Shown: positions 39,331 to 47,808 of the stretch, piece by piece
How the letters are laid out: every line of letters starts with the position of its first letter
Position numbering within the stretch: position 1 is the stretch's first letter
NCBI GenBank assembly: GCA_013426785.1
Contig: JACDZI010000011.1
Span: 1-57,714 of the forward strand
Length of the DNA: 57,714 nucleotides
Source of the DNA: Rhodocyclaceae bacterium
Lineage (GTDB): Bacteria; Pseudomonadota; Gammaproteobacteria; Burkholderiales; Rhodocyclaceae
Direction of reading: 5' to 3'
Program-made: the position numbers and the translations under genes
Notes under the pieces: generated by a model
Databases searched by the model: none
What the model was told of the DNA's origin: nothing
What the model saw: only the letters and a program-made list of their open reading frames with translations

Positions 39331-39890
39331 TGCGACCCTTGGTATTCCTCCTTGAGGAGCCATCGGCACAGGACGCTCTTGAGGGATTTCTGCCCAGCAT
39401 CCTGCCTGACAACGCCGAAGTCAAATATCTGGTATTCGAAGGCAAACAGGATTTGGAGAAGCGCATGGCCCGTACCATGCGTGCCTGGCAACAAGCCGAT
39501 GCTAGATTTGTCGTGATGCGCGATCAGGATAGTGGCGATTGCAAGGTGATCAAGCAAGGCTTGTTGGCTCGTTGCCGCGAGGCGGGGCGGGCGGACCGCG
39601 CTGTGGTGCGTATCGCCTGCCGTGAGTTGGAGTCTTGGTTTGTTGGAGACTGGGCCGCCGTGGGGCTAGCATTCGGTTTGCCGAAACTGGCAGCGCTGGG
39701 AGGCAAGGCGCTCTACCGTGATCCGGATCGTTTGGGAAGTCCGGTCACCGAACTTCGCAAAGCGATTTCGACGTATCAGAAGCGAGATGGGGCGCGGCGT
39801 ATCGGACCTCACTTGAAATTGGACCGCAATCGTTCGAATAGTTTTGCAGTATTCGCCGAGACCATTCGCCGCTTGGCTGCTGAAGCCTAG
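39330..39890 (+). CDS. DUF4276 family protein (TOPRIM-like putative nuclease)
   Basis: A 186-residue protein. Acidic motifs match the DUF4276/TOPRIM pattern: FLLEEPSAQ near the N terminus (catalytic Glu position), FVVMRDQDSGDC (D-x-D) in the middle and IACRELESWFVGD after it. TOPRIM-like domains cut or bind nucleic acids with metal ions. The ATG overlaps the ATPase stop (TAATG), implying coupled synthesis and a complex. Located between ATPase and res, it is likely the effector of an abortive-infection module that accompanies the restriction enzyme; that role is inferred. Confidence 0.78.
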   Translation: MRPLVFLLEEPSAQDALEGFLPSILPDNAEVKYLVFEGKQDLEKRMARTMRAWQQADARFVVMRDQDSGDCKVIKQGLLARCREAGRADRAVVRIACRELESWFVGDWAAVGLAFGLPKLAALGGKALYRDPDRLGSPVTELRKAISTYQKRDGARRIGPHLKLDRNRSNSFAVFAETIRRLAAEA

Positions 39891-39893
39891 GAA

Positions 39894-42680
39894 ATGACGC
39901 GGAAATCCCTCATCCTCAATTCCCCCTACGCCGCGCCATCCAAACACTGGCAACCCGGCGACGGAGGCGCTTTGGTCGAAACCGCCGGCCGCCGCCCGGC
40001 CAGCTACGAGATTTTCGACATCCGCAACAACACGCGGCGCAGCGAGCCGCTGGAGCGTGTCAAAGAGATTCGCGGCCGGGTGGATGCCTGGCGTGCGGCG
40101 GACTATCCGGGCGCGACTGCCGTTTCGCGCCGGCTGCTGGAACATTGGCGCGACGCCACGGCGCGGGTGCATCCGTTCTACTATTGCCAGATCGAGGCGA
40201 TCGAGACGCTGATCTGGTGGGTGGAGGGCGCGCAGGAGTTTCGTCAGGGCGTATTTTTGCCCGGCGATGGCGGTCCGTGGGAGCGCGTGTGCAGCAAGAT
40301 GGCGACGGGCACCGGCAAGACGCTGGTGATGGGCATGATCGTCGTCTGGCAGGTGGCGAACGCGCTGGCCTATCCGAAACGCAAGGAGTTTTCGCGGGCG
40401 ATCTTTGTTGTCGCACCGGGGCTGACGGTGAAGGAACGCTTGCGCGTGCTCTATCCCGGCGAGACGGACAATATCTACGACGAGTTCGCGCTGTGCCCCT
40501 CGGAGGCGCTGCGCCAACAGGTGAATCGTGCCGAAATCCTGGTCGATAACTGGCACGCGCTGATGCCGCTCACGCCACCGGAACGTTCGGTGGTCAGGAA
40601 AGGCAAGGAAAGCGAACAGGCTTTCACGCGCCGCGTACTGGGCAAGTTGGCGACGCATAACAATCTGGTGGTCATCAACGACGAGGCGCATCACGCCTGG
40701 CGGGTGCCCGCCGACGTGAAACTGTCGAAGAAGCAGGCGGCCGATTCCGGCATTGACCTGGACGAGGCGACGCGCTGGATCGAGGGGCTGGACCGCATTC
40801 ACAGGACGCGCGGGATTTTGCGCTGCTTTGATCTTTCCGCGACGCCCTTCGCGCCCACCGGCAAGGCGAATGCGGACGAAGGCTTGTTTGCGTGGATCGT
40901 TTCCGACTTCGGTCTCAACGATGCCATCGAGGCCGGGCTGGTGAAGACGCCGCGCGTGGTGGTGCGCGACGATGCGCTGCCCGACACGAAAACCCTGCGG
41001 CCGAAGTTGTATCACCTCTACCGCGATGATGAGGTGGCCGACGATCTGAACCGGCGCGGGGCGCAGGCGCATGAACCCTTGCCGCAGTTGGTGCAGGATG
41101 CCTACACGCTGCTGGGGGCCGACTGGCGTGCGGCGCTGGACGACTGGCAGGCCGCGGGCCACACCTCGCCGCCGGTGCTGCTGACGGTGTGCAACCGCAC
41201 CGAAACGGCGGCGCGCATCGAGCACTACTTCAAGCAAGGCAATGCCCATTGGCCGGAACTGCACGCGCCGGAAAGAACCCTGCGCGTCGATTCGCGCGTG
41301 CTGGACAAGGCGGAGCTTGGGGAAACCGCCGGGACGGACAAGGATTACGAGGCGGATTTGCGCGCCATCGTTGCGACGGCCGGGATTCCCCGGGAGAAGA
41401 AAGATCGCTTGGCCGGGCTGACCAAGGAAGAACTGCTGCGCGAGATCGTCGATAGCGTCGGCAAGCGCGGCCGCGCCGGGCAGGACGTGCAAAACGTGAT
41501 TTCGGTGGCGATGCTCTCCGAAGGCTGGGACGCGAAGAACGTGACCCACATCATGGGCTTGCGCGCCTTCACTTCGCAGCTTTTGTGCGAGCAGGTGATC
41601 GGTCGCGGCCTGCGCCGGGTGTCGCACGATTTGGACGAGAACGGCCTGTTCAAGCCGGAATTCGTCAACATTTTTGGCGTGCCGCTGTCGATCTTCCAGG
41701 AAGTCGGCGCTGGCGGGACGGCACCCAATCCGCCGCGACCCAACAAGCAGGTCGAGGCTTTGCCGGAGCGCAATGCCTTGGAACTACGTTGGCCCAATGT
41801 GCTGCGTATCGACACGGTGATGCGACCGACGCTGGTCGTGGACTGGTCACGGGTGCCATTGCTGACGCTCGATCCGGCCCAGACGCCCATCGTGGCCGAG
41901 ATTGCGCCGGCACTGGGCGGCGCGGCCGACATGAGCAAGGTGACGCGTATCGATCTGGAGTTGTTGCCGGAATCGTTCCGCTTGCAGCGGCTGGTGTTTC
42001 GCGCGGCGCAAAAGGCGTTCGAGGCAGCAGCGGGAAAGTTCAGCGGTCAGCGCGATTTCCTCGCCCTGCAACTGATCCGGCTGGTCGAGCAATTCCTTGC
42101 CGCCGACAAGCTGGACATCCCCAGCCTGTTCCATCGGGACGAGGGGCGAAAACGCATCCTGATTGCACTGAATCTCGATGCCATCGTGCAGCACTTGATG
42201 CGCCATGTCGAACAGCAGAACCGCGAACGGCTGGAGCCGGTGTTCGACGAAGAACAGCCGATTGGTTCGACCCGCGCCATGCGAACGTGGTACACGACCA
42301 AGACCTGCCACGCCACGCAGAAATCGCAGATCAGCTACATGCTCGCGGATTCGGCTTGGGAGCAGCACGCGGCCAATCTGCTGGAGATGGACAATCGGGT
42401 GCTGGCTTATGCCAAGAACGATCACCTTGGTTTCCAGATTGTCTATCTGTGGAACGGCGTGCGGCGGCGTTACCTGCCGGACTTCCTGATTCGCCTGACT
42501 AACGGCAAGACGCTGGTACTGGAGATCAAGGGCGAGGACTCCGAGCAGAATCGCGCCAAGCGTGCGGCGCTCGATTCCTGGGTACTGGCGGTGAATGCCA
42601 AGGGGGGCTTCGGCCTCTGGTGCTGGGACGTCGCTTTCGAGGCGGCGAAAATGCGCGACATCCTCGACCGTCATGGCTGA
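39894..42680 (+). CDS. type III-like restriction endonuclease subunit (Res): DEAD-type helicase plus PD-(D/E)XK nuclease
   Basis: A 928-residue protein. Helicase motifs: I MATGTGKT near residue 140, II INDEAHHAW, III DLSATPF, VI QVIGRGLRR. The C-terminal nuclease reads YLPDFLIRLTNG followed by LVLEIKGED (PD...ExK). It is the translocase/nuclease partner of the mod gene 1.8 kb upstream; the ATPase-DUF4276 pair is wedged between them. A copy of the 24-bp element (41699-41722) is read as EVGAGGTA between the helicase core and the C-terminal region. The last 8 bp overlap rlmI. Confidence 0.88.
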   Translation: MTRKSLILNSPYAAPSKHWQPGDGGALVETAGRRPASYEIFDIRNNTRRSEPLERVKEIRGRVDAWRAADYPGATAVSRRLLEHWRDATARVHPFYYCQIEAIETLIWWVEGAQEFRQGVFLPGDGGPWERVCSKMATGTGKTLVMGMIVVWQVANALAYPKRKEFSRAIFVVAPGLTVKERLRVLYPGETDNIYDEFALCPSEALRQQVNRAEILVDNWHALMPLTPPERSVVRKGKESEQAFTRRVLGKLATHNNLVVINDEAHHAWRVPADVKLSKKQAADSGIDLDEATRWIEGLDRIHRTRGILRCFDLSATPFAPTGKANADEGLFAWIVSDFGLNDAIEAGLVKTPRVVVRDDALPDTKTLRPKLYHLYRDDEVADDLNRRGAQAHEPLPQLVQDAYTLLGADWRAALDDWQAAGHTSPPVLLTVCNRTETAARIEHYFKQGNAHWPELHAPERTLRVDSRVLDKAELGETAGTDKDYEADLRAIVATAGIPREKKDRLAGLTKEELLREIVDSVGKRGRAGQDVQNVISVAMLSEGWDAKNVTHIMGLRAFTSQLLCEQVIGRGLRRVSHDLDENGLFKPEFVNIFGVPLSIFQEVGAGGTAPNPPRPNKQVEALPERNALELRWPNVLRIDTVMRPTLVVDWSRVPLLTLDPAQTPIVAEIAPALGGAADMSKVTRIDLELLPESFRLQRLVFRAAQKAFEAAAGKFSGQRDFLALQLIRLVEQFLAADKLDIPSLFHRDEGRKRILIALNLDAIVQHLMRHVEQQNRERLEPVFDEEQPIGSTRAMRTWYTTKTCHATQKSQISYMLADSAWEQHAANLLEMDNRVLAYAKNDHLGFQIVYLWNGVRRRYLPDFLIRLTNGKTLVLEIKGEDSEQNRAKRAALDSWVLAVNAKGGFGLWCWDVAFEAAKMRDILDRHG
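41699..41722 (+). repeat. 24-bp dispersed element, copy 15 (inside res)
   Basis: 22 of 24 match, read as EVGAGGTA directly after the last helicase motif block. Confidence 0.82.
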
Positions 42681-43878
42681 ACTGATCCTCCATCCCGGCA
42701 AGGAACGTTCGCTGTTCAAGCGGCATCCGTGGGTTTTCGATACCGCCGTGGCGCATCTGGCCGGACATGCCCGGCGCGGCGATACGGTGACGCTCTGCGC
42801 GGCTGACGGCCGGCCGCTGGCGAAAGCGGCTTTTTCGCCGCAGTCGAAGATTCGTGCCCGGGTGTGGACCTTCGATGTCGAAATGCCCATCGATCATGCC
42901 TTCTTCAAGCGTCGCGTGGCGCAGGCCGTCGCACGCCGCGCCGCGTTGCCGGAACTCCGGGGCCAGGATGGGCTGAGGCTGATCCATGCCGAATCCGACG
43001 GCCTGCCGGGCGTGATCGCAGACCAATATCACGATGAAATGAGCGGCGACACGGTGGTGGTGCAACTGACCAGTGCCGGGGCCGACAAGTGGCGCAGCGC
43101 GATTGTCGATGGCCTGGTCAAGGCCACTGGCTGCGCGCGCGTCTATGAGCGCTCCGATTCCGAGGTGCGCGGTCTGGAGGGGCTGGAACCCACGACGGGA
43201 TGGTTGCATGGCGAAGCGTCGGCCGGCGACATCGCCATCGGGGAGCACGGCGTGAAAATGGTGGTGGATATCGTCGCCGGCCACAAGACCGGCTTCTATC
43301 TCGACCAGCGCGAAAACAGGCAAATGAGCCGGCGCCTTGCCGAGAACGGGCGAGTATTGAATTGCTTTTGCTACACCGGGGGTTTTTCGCTGCAAGCCTT
43401 GGCCGGCGGTGCGGCCAGCGTGCTGTCGATCGACAGTTCGCAGCCGGCGCTGGACCGCGCGGCGGCGAATCTCGCGCTCAATCCGTCACTCGACGCCAAA
43501 CGTGCCGAGTGGCGCTGCGCCAACGTGTTCGACGAACTGCGCCAGTTGAAGGCGGCGGGGGAAACTTTCGACCTGATCGTGCTCGACCCGCCCAAGTTTG
43601 CGCCCTCGGCTGCGCATGCCGAGCGTGCCAGCCGCGCCTACAAGGACATCAATCTGCTGGGTTTCCGGCTGCTGGCGCCGGGCGGGCTGCTGATGACCTA
43701 CTCCTGCTCCGGCGGCATCGGCGTCGAACTGTTCCAGAAGATCGTCGCCGCTGCGGCCTGCGACAGCGGGCGGACCGCACGTATTGTCCGACGGTTGCAG
43801 GGTGCGGCCGACCACCCGGTCGATCTGGCTTTTCCCGAAGGCGAATATCTGAAAGGCTTGCTCGTTCAGGTCGATTGA
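42673..43878 (+). CDS. rlmI: 23S rRNA (cytosine-C5)-methyltransferase, RlmI family
   Basis: A 401-residue enzyme with an N-terminal PUA RNA-binding domain (ILHPGKERSLFKRHPWVF), a central EEHVD-like region and a Rossmann domain with NCFCYTGGFSLQALAGGA (SAM), VLDPPKFAPS and the TYSCSGG catalytic Cys. RlmI methylates C1962 of 23S rRNA. The ATG at 42673 fits the family start; it overlaps res by 8 bp, so a housekeeping gene is translationally coupled to the restriction operon. An element copy lies at its stop codon. Confidence 0.92.
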   Translation: MAELILHPGKERSLFKRHPWVFDTAVAHLAGHARRGDTVTLCAADGRPLAKAAFSPQSKIRARVWTFDVEMPIDHAFFKRRVAQAVARRAALPELRGQDGLRLIHAESDGLPGVIADQYHDEMSGDTVVVQLTSAGADKWRSAIVDGLVKATGCARVYERSDSEVRGLEGLEPTTGWLHGEASAGDIAIGEHGVKMVVDIVAGHKTGFYLDQRENRQMSRRLAENGRVLNCFCYTGGFSLQALAGGAASVLSIDSSQPALDRAAANLALNPSLDAKRAEWRCANVFDELRQLKAAGETFDLIVLDPPKFAPSAAHAERASRAYKDINLLGFRLLAPGGLLMTYSCSGGIGVELFQKIVAAAACDSGRTARIVRRLQGAADHPVDLAFPEGEYLKGLLVQVD

Positions 43879-43901
43879 AAAGTCGGCGCTGGCAGGACGG
43901 C
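43878..43901 (+). repeat. 24-bp dispersed element, copy 16 (at rlmI stop)
   Basis: 23 of 24 match (AGGAC variant). Its first A is the last base of the rlmI TGA. Confidence 0.85.
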
Positions 43902-43921
43902 GTGGCCCGACCGGGGCGTCA

Positions 43922-44254
43922 TCAGGCCTTGGACGGTTGGGAATGCCGCACGATGGTGACGAGGCCAAGCCGCTCGTATTCGGCGGCCGTCGGGTCGTCC
44001 CACAGGCTCGCTGCATTACGGATATCCAGGAAGTCGAGCACCATGCGGGACCGGTCTTTCCGTTCGATTTCGCACAGGCCGCGATATTTCCAGCCCCCCT
44101 GGCCGCCGTTGTTGTCGAGGTCGATGCGGCGCACCACGCCATCGATGGCGGTGCCGTCAGCAAGCACGATATGGGCAATTTCCCCGATGGGGATTTGCTT
44201 CGAGATATCGGCCATGTGATTCAGGTCAGCGAAGTTTTCAGTCCAGCGTGCCAT
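43922..44254 (-). CDS. hypothetical protein, 110 residues
   Basis: I do not recognise this protein. It has no signal peptide or membrane segment; the middle (IAHIVLADGTAIDGVVRRIDLDNNGGQGGW) alternates hydrophobic residues as in a small beta-barrel, and the C-terminal half contains MVLDFLDIRNAASLWDDP. The start is set at ATG 44254 because GGAAG lies 8 nt before it; an ATG 15 bp further upstream has no ribosome site. It converges on rlmI and is separated from it by the 24-bp element. Confidence 0.65.
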   Translation of the reverse strand: MARWTENFADLNHMADISKQIPIGEIAHIVLADGTAIDGVVRRIDLDNNGGQGGWKYRGLCEIERKDRSRMVLDFLDIRNAASLWDDPTAAEYERLGLVTIVRHSQPSKA

Positions 44255-44470
44255 TTTCGTTACTTCCAAAAAAGAGGATCGAGTTGAAATGATGTGTCGG
44301 TCTTTTCGGGCTATCTGCAGGAGTCGACCGACCAGATTTGCCCGGTATGTTCATTAACGCGCCGGGGGATGTCAACTCCGGAAGACGACCCTTTGCGCAC
44401 GGTGGGATGCACATCGGCCGTACTGCTATGATTTGCCAGCGATGTTGCCCCCGTTTGCCGAGAAATCCCG

Positions 44471-44696
44471 ATGATGCGTTTACTCCCGCTTTCCCTGCTG
44501 CTGATTTCCCGGCCAGACGCTGACGGTGCGCTTCAAGGGCAGCAATCTGGCCAACCATTTCAACTTCCTGCCGCCCGATTCGCTTGATGCCGCCATGGCC
44601 ACCGGCGAACTGTCCGACAATCGCTCCGATGGCGTGCTGCCGGACGACGGCGACAAGTACTTCGACATCCCCGCAGCGCTGGTGTTCGGCGGCTAG
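44471..44696 (+). pseudogene. frameshifted remnant of a secreted protein
   Basis: An ATG at 44471 opens a signal-peptide-like MMRLLPLSLLL, but the protein-like sequence continues in another frame from 44505 (FPGQTLTVRFKGSNLANHFN, then LSDNRSDGVLPDDGDKYFD) to a TAG at 44694-44696. The two parts do not share a frame, so an indel or internal deletion has broken the gene. I do not recognise the family. From 44255 to 44470 I see no other feature. Confidence 0.4.
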
Positions 44697-44707
44697 ACAG
44701 TGCGGGT

Positions 44708-44731
44708 GCCATCCCGCCAGCGCCGACTTAT
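44708..44731 (-). repeat. 24-bp dispersed element, copy 17 (at DUF3299 stop)
   Basis: 22 of 24 match; in the sense direction of the DUF3299 gene it begins at its TAA stop codon. Confidence 0.8.
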
Positions 44732-45273
44732 TATTGCTTGACCGGCTTCGGCTCGGTGTACGGCAGCACCTTGTCCACGGCCAACTGGTAGCCGGCCACG
44801 CCCCAGGTGGTTTCGCCACGCTGCACCTTGAGCGTGCCATAGGCCCAGATCGGCTGCATCATGCGCACGCCGGCCAGCGGCCTGGCCGACTTGGCGTGGA
44901 TGATCTGGTTGGCGGGCGGCGGCGGGGTATGGATGCAGGCGCCGAAGTAGGGAACGAGCAGGAATTCGATGACGCCGCCCTTGCCATCCGGGCCTGCCCG
45001 TTCAAGCGTCAGGGCGAAGCCGGCGATGCGGATCTTTTGCCCGTTCAGTGAGGGTTCGGCGGGGGCGTTGTCCCAGGCCGCCTTGAGCTTTTCGAGCGCT
45101 TCCATGGCGCGCGGGTCGGTATCCTGCAACTTCGACAGGTCGAGGTTCTTGAACTGGGCGGCGGGGTCCCAGTCCTTGGGTACCATGGCTTCCCACTTCA
45201 GTTCCGGCCAGGCGTCGGCGGCTGGCAGCGCCAGCGGTACCAGCAGGGCAAGCATCAGGATCAGTTTTTTCAT
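44731..45273 (-). CDS. DUF3299 domain-containing exported protein
   Basis: A 180-residue protein with a Sec signal peptide (KKLILMLALLVPLALPAADA) and the DUF3299 pattern: PSLNGQKIRIAGFALTLE, FLLVPYFGACIHTPPPPANQ and a C-terminal MQPIWAYGTLKV. The conserved Cys-His-Thr-Pro-Pro-Pro loop is the family signature. It is the last gene of a minus-strand operon with ZIP, DUF2796, ABC ATPase and FtsX-type permease. In Vibrio a comparable set (Zrg) is reported, from memory, to be zinc-regulated and to aid zinc uptake. Confidence 0.85.
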   Translation of the reverse strand: MKKLILMLALLVPLALPAADAWPELKWEAMVPKDWDPAAQFKNLDLSKLQDTDPRAMEALEKLKAAWDNAPAEPSLNGQKIRIAGFALTLERAGPDGKGGVIEFLLVPYFGACIHTPPPPANQIIHAKSARPLAGVRMMQPIWAYGTLKVQRGETTWGVAGYQLAVDKVLPYTEPKPVKQ

Positions 45274-45287
45274 GTGCCGTTTCGCGC

Positions 45288-46547
45288 TCAGTTTTTCGGC
45301 GTCAGGCCATCGGCCAGCGACATGCGCCACGCCCGCCAACCGGGCACCAGGCTGGCGAGCAGGCCGGTGGCGAGTACCGATTGCAATAGCAGGATTTCGT
45401 TCCCGGCGAACAGTTGTCCGCCCAGGGTGATGCCGAACTGCGTTTGCAACAACGGGGCGCCGAAGAAGAGGCCGACGGCGAGCAGTGCGCAGCCGAACAG
45501 TTCGCCCAGCACGGTAACCAGCAGCCCCTCGGCGGTCAGCATCAGGAACAGCGCGCCGGGTCCGGCACCGAGGGCGCGCAGGATGGCGAGTTCCCGGCGG
45601 CGTTCGTTCAGCCCGGCCAGCAGCGTGGCCATCAGGCCCGCGAGGCCGATGACCACCACCAGCGCCGACAGGGCCAGCAGGGTGCGTTCGATCATGCCCA
45701 GCGTCTGCCACAGTTCGTCGAGCGCCACGCCGGGCATCACGGCGAGCAGCGGTTCGCCACGGTAGCCGTTGATGTGGCGCTGCAGGCGGAACACGTCGGC
45801 GCGGCTTTTCAGGCCGATCAGCAGGGCGGTGATTTCCCTGGGTTGCAGATCGAATTTCTTCACCTGCTCGGCGGGGATGGCCAGGCCTGGCAGCGGGGCG
45901 CCGCCGGCCCAGTCCAGATGTAGCGCGGTGATCGCTTCCAGGCTGATGTGTACGGTACGGTCGACCGGTGTGCCGGTGGGGGCGAGCACGCCGACGATGG
46001 TGAAGGGCTTGTCCGCATGCTCGGGCCCTAGTTCTGCCATGCCGTGCGCGAGGGTGATGCGGTCGCCGACGCGATAACCCAGTTCCGCCGCGACGGCGCT
46101 GCCGACCACCGCCTCGAATACTTCGCTGAAGGGCCGACCGGCGGCGAAGGCAAGCGCTTGCCGGTCGCCGTGGCGGAAGTGCTCGAAATAGGCCACGGTG
46201 GTGCCGAGTACCGGGAAGCCGCGGTGGCTGTCGCCCAGACTGAGCGGTATCGCCCAGTCCACTGCCGGATGCGCGGCCAGCACCTCGACGCTGTCCCAGC
46301 GGATGTTGTTGGTGGCGCTGCCGGAATGGAACACCGCGTACAGCATCAGTTGCACGCTGCCGGTGCGCGCGCCGACGACCAGGTCGACGCCGGAGACCGT
46401 CTGGCTGAAGCTCTGGCGCGCATCGCTGCGCACTCGTTCGACGGCCAGCAGCAGGGCGGTGGACAATGCGATGGCGCAGACCACGATGCCCAGCGTCAGG
46501 CGGCGCGCCCAGGCGCTTTTCAGGGCGAGTCGCAGGATCGCTATCAT
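45288..46547 (-). CDS. ABC transporter permease (FtsX/MacB type)
   Basis: A 419-residue permease with one N-terminal membrane helix (TLGIVVCAIALSTALLLAV), a large periplasmic domain (about residues 45-270) and three C-terminal helices with ERRRELAILRALGAGPGALF, the FtsX signature. Such permeases couple ATP hydrolysis to periplasmic work rather than to classical import. The 4-bp overlap with the ATPase gene upstream shows they form one transporter. Context suggests a role in zinc handling. Confidence 0.87.
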   Translation of the reverse strand: MIAILRLALKSAWARRLTLGIVVCAIALSTALLLAVERVRSDARQSFSQTVSGVDLVVGARTGSVQLMLYAVFHSGSATNNIRWDSVEVLAAHPAVDWAIPLSLGDSHRGFPVLGTTVAYFEHFRHGDRQALAFAAGRPFSEVFEAVVGSAVAAELGYRVGDRITLAHGMAELGPEHADKPFTIVGVLAPTGTPVDRTVHISLEAITALHLDWAGGAPLPGLAIPAEQVKKFDLQPREITALLIGLKSRADVFRLQRHINGYRGEPLLAVMPGVALDELWQTLGMIERTLLALSALVVVIGLAGLMATLLAGLNERRRELAILRALGAGPGALFLMLTAEGLLVTVLGELFGCALLAVGLFFGAPLLQTQFGITLGGQLFAGNEILLLQSVLATGLLASLVPGWRAWRMSLADGLTPKN

Positions 46548-47242
46548 GCGGACGCCGCGCCATCGATGCGGTTGATATCCGCCAGCGCCACCGTACGGTC
46601 GAAGTGCGCTGCCAGCCGGTCGTCGTGGCTGACGAACAGCAGGGCTGCGCCGGCGGCACCCGATTCACGCAACAACAGGTCGACAAAGGCCTGCTGGCGC
46701 GGGGCGTCGAGCGCCGAGGTGGGTTCGTCGGCGATCAGCAATTCCGGCCGGCCGATCAGCGCACGCGCGGCGGCGACGCGCTGCTGCTGGCCAACCGACA
46801 GCTCGGCGGCCGGCTGCGGCCAGAGGTCGGGCGCCAGGTCGAGGTGGGTCAGCAGGCGCATGGCTTCCGCACGCACATCGTCGGCACGTTGCCGGCGGGT
46901 GGCCGAGAAGGTGCAGGGCAGCAGCACGTTATCCAGGGCAGAGAGCCAGGGCAGCAGGTTGAACTGCTGGAAGATGAAACCGATGTGGTCGGCGCGAAAC
47001 TGGTCGCGCACACGGGCGGACAGGCGGGTGATATCGGTGCAGAACAGTTCGATGGCTCCCCGCTCGGGCTGGGCGACACCGCCCAGCAGGCCGAGCAGCG
47101 AACTCTTGCCGCTGCCGCTGGGGCCGTGCAGGAAAACCCGCTCGCCGGCGGCGATCTCGAAGGCCGGGATGTCGAGGCAGGGGCGGGGCTGGCGCGGCCA
47201 GCGGAACAGCAGGTCGGCGATGCGGATGGCACTGCCGTTCAT
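46544..47242 (-). CDS. ABC transporter ATP-binding protein (LolD/MacB type)
   Basis: A 232-residue ATPase with Walker A GPSGSGKSS, the Q-loop FIFQQFNLLPWL, signature LSVGQQQRVAAARAL, Walker B ELLIADEPTSALD and H-loop LLFVSHD. It belongs to the LolD/FtsE/MacB group and partners the FtsX-type permease that overlaps its 3' end. It is not a ZnuC-type ATPase, so it is unlikely to serve the znuAB genes at 50.8-52.5 kb, which lack their own ATPase gene here. Confidence 0.9.
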   Translation of the reverse strand: MNGSAIRIADLLFRWPRQPRPCLDIPAFEIAAGERVFLHGPSGSGKSSLLGLLGGVAQPERGAIELFCTDITRLSARVRDQFRADHIGFIFQQFNLLPWLSALDNVLLPCTFSATRRQRADDVRAEAMRLLTHLDLAPDLWPQPAAELSVGQQQRVAAARALIGRPELLIADEPTSALDAPRQQAFVDLLLRESGAAGAALLFVSHDDRLAAHFDRTVALADINRIDGAASA

Positions 47243-47252
47243 CGCGGTGCCT

Positions 47253-47792
47253 TTACCAGGTCAGCACGGGGTTTCTCGGCGCAAGCCGCTGGGCACCCTG
47301 ACCGCCGGGGCCGGTACGCTGGACCTCCAGGCGGTAAAGACGCTTGAAGGTGTTGAACAGCGTCGTCTCGATGCCCTTCAGCGTGGCCGGATTGGCGCAC
47401 TTGAAAACGTAGTTTGCATCGATGTCGGCATGGTGGGATTCGCCTTCATGGGGATGCTGGCCGTGCTGGTCGTCGCCCCCCGTAAACGGCACCTTGACCT
47501 CGGTGGACTGCACGCTGCATTGGGCGGCGGGCGTCGGCACGAACAGGTTGGCGGTGGCGTTGAGCGCTTTCGCGGCATCGGCCAACGCGGCTTTCTCCTT
47601 GCCGTTCTTCGGCGGGCGCTCGAAGCCGACGGCCGCGTCAAGGGGCAGTTCGAGGTCGAGGGTGATAAGGCCCTTGTCGATGACGACATCGAGCTTGCCC
47701 TCACCATGCACATGCTTGTGCTGGGCTTGGGCGAACGAGGTGGCGAGCAGCAGGGCTAGGGGCACGGTGGCGAGCAGACTACGCTTGTGCAT
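47253..47792 (-). CDS. DUF2796 domain-containing periplasmic protein, zinc-linked
   Basis: A 179-residue exported protein: signal peptide to TSFAQA, then a His-rich start (QHKHVHGEG) and a second His-rich loop (DDQHGQHPHEGESHH) likely to bind zinc. LDVVIDKGLITLDLELPLDAAVGFE is the DUF2796 signature. Compared with Zrg-type systems of Vibrio, it would be the periplasmic zinc-binding component (recalled similarity, not tested). It is located between the ZIP gene and the ABC genes in one operon. Confidence 0.85.
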   Translation of the reverse strand: MHKRSLLATVPLALLLATSFAQAQHKHVHGEGKLDVVIDKGLITLDLELPLDAAVGFERPPKNGKEKAALADAAKALNATANLFVPTPAAQCSVQSTEVKVPFTGGDDQHGQHPHEGESHHADIDANYVFKCANPATLKGIETTLFNTFKRLYRLEVQRTGPGGQGAQRLAPRNPVLTW

Positions 47793-47808
47793 GGGATTTC
47801 TCCTCAGG

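Noticed and set aside
39666-41627. Long antisense frame (653 codons) under the res gene
   Set aside because: It is opposite a gene with clear helicase and nuclease motifs; long empty frames are expected on the other strand of GC-rich genes. No family likeness.
46580-46595. CGCCAGCGCCA match to the element in the ABC ATPase gene
   Set aside because: Only about 11 bp match and the sequence is normal family coding sequence.
46044-47759. Plus-strand frame (571 codons) across the zinc operon
   Set aside because: Antisense to the ABC permease, ATPase and DUF2796 genes; a shadow of high GC.
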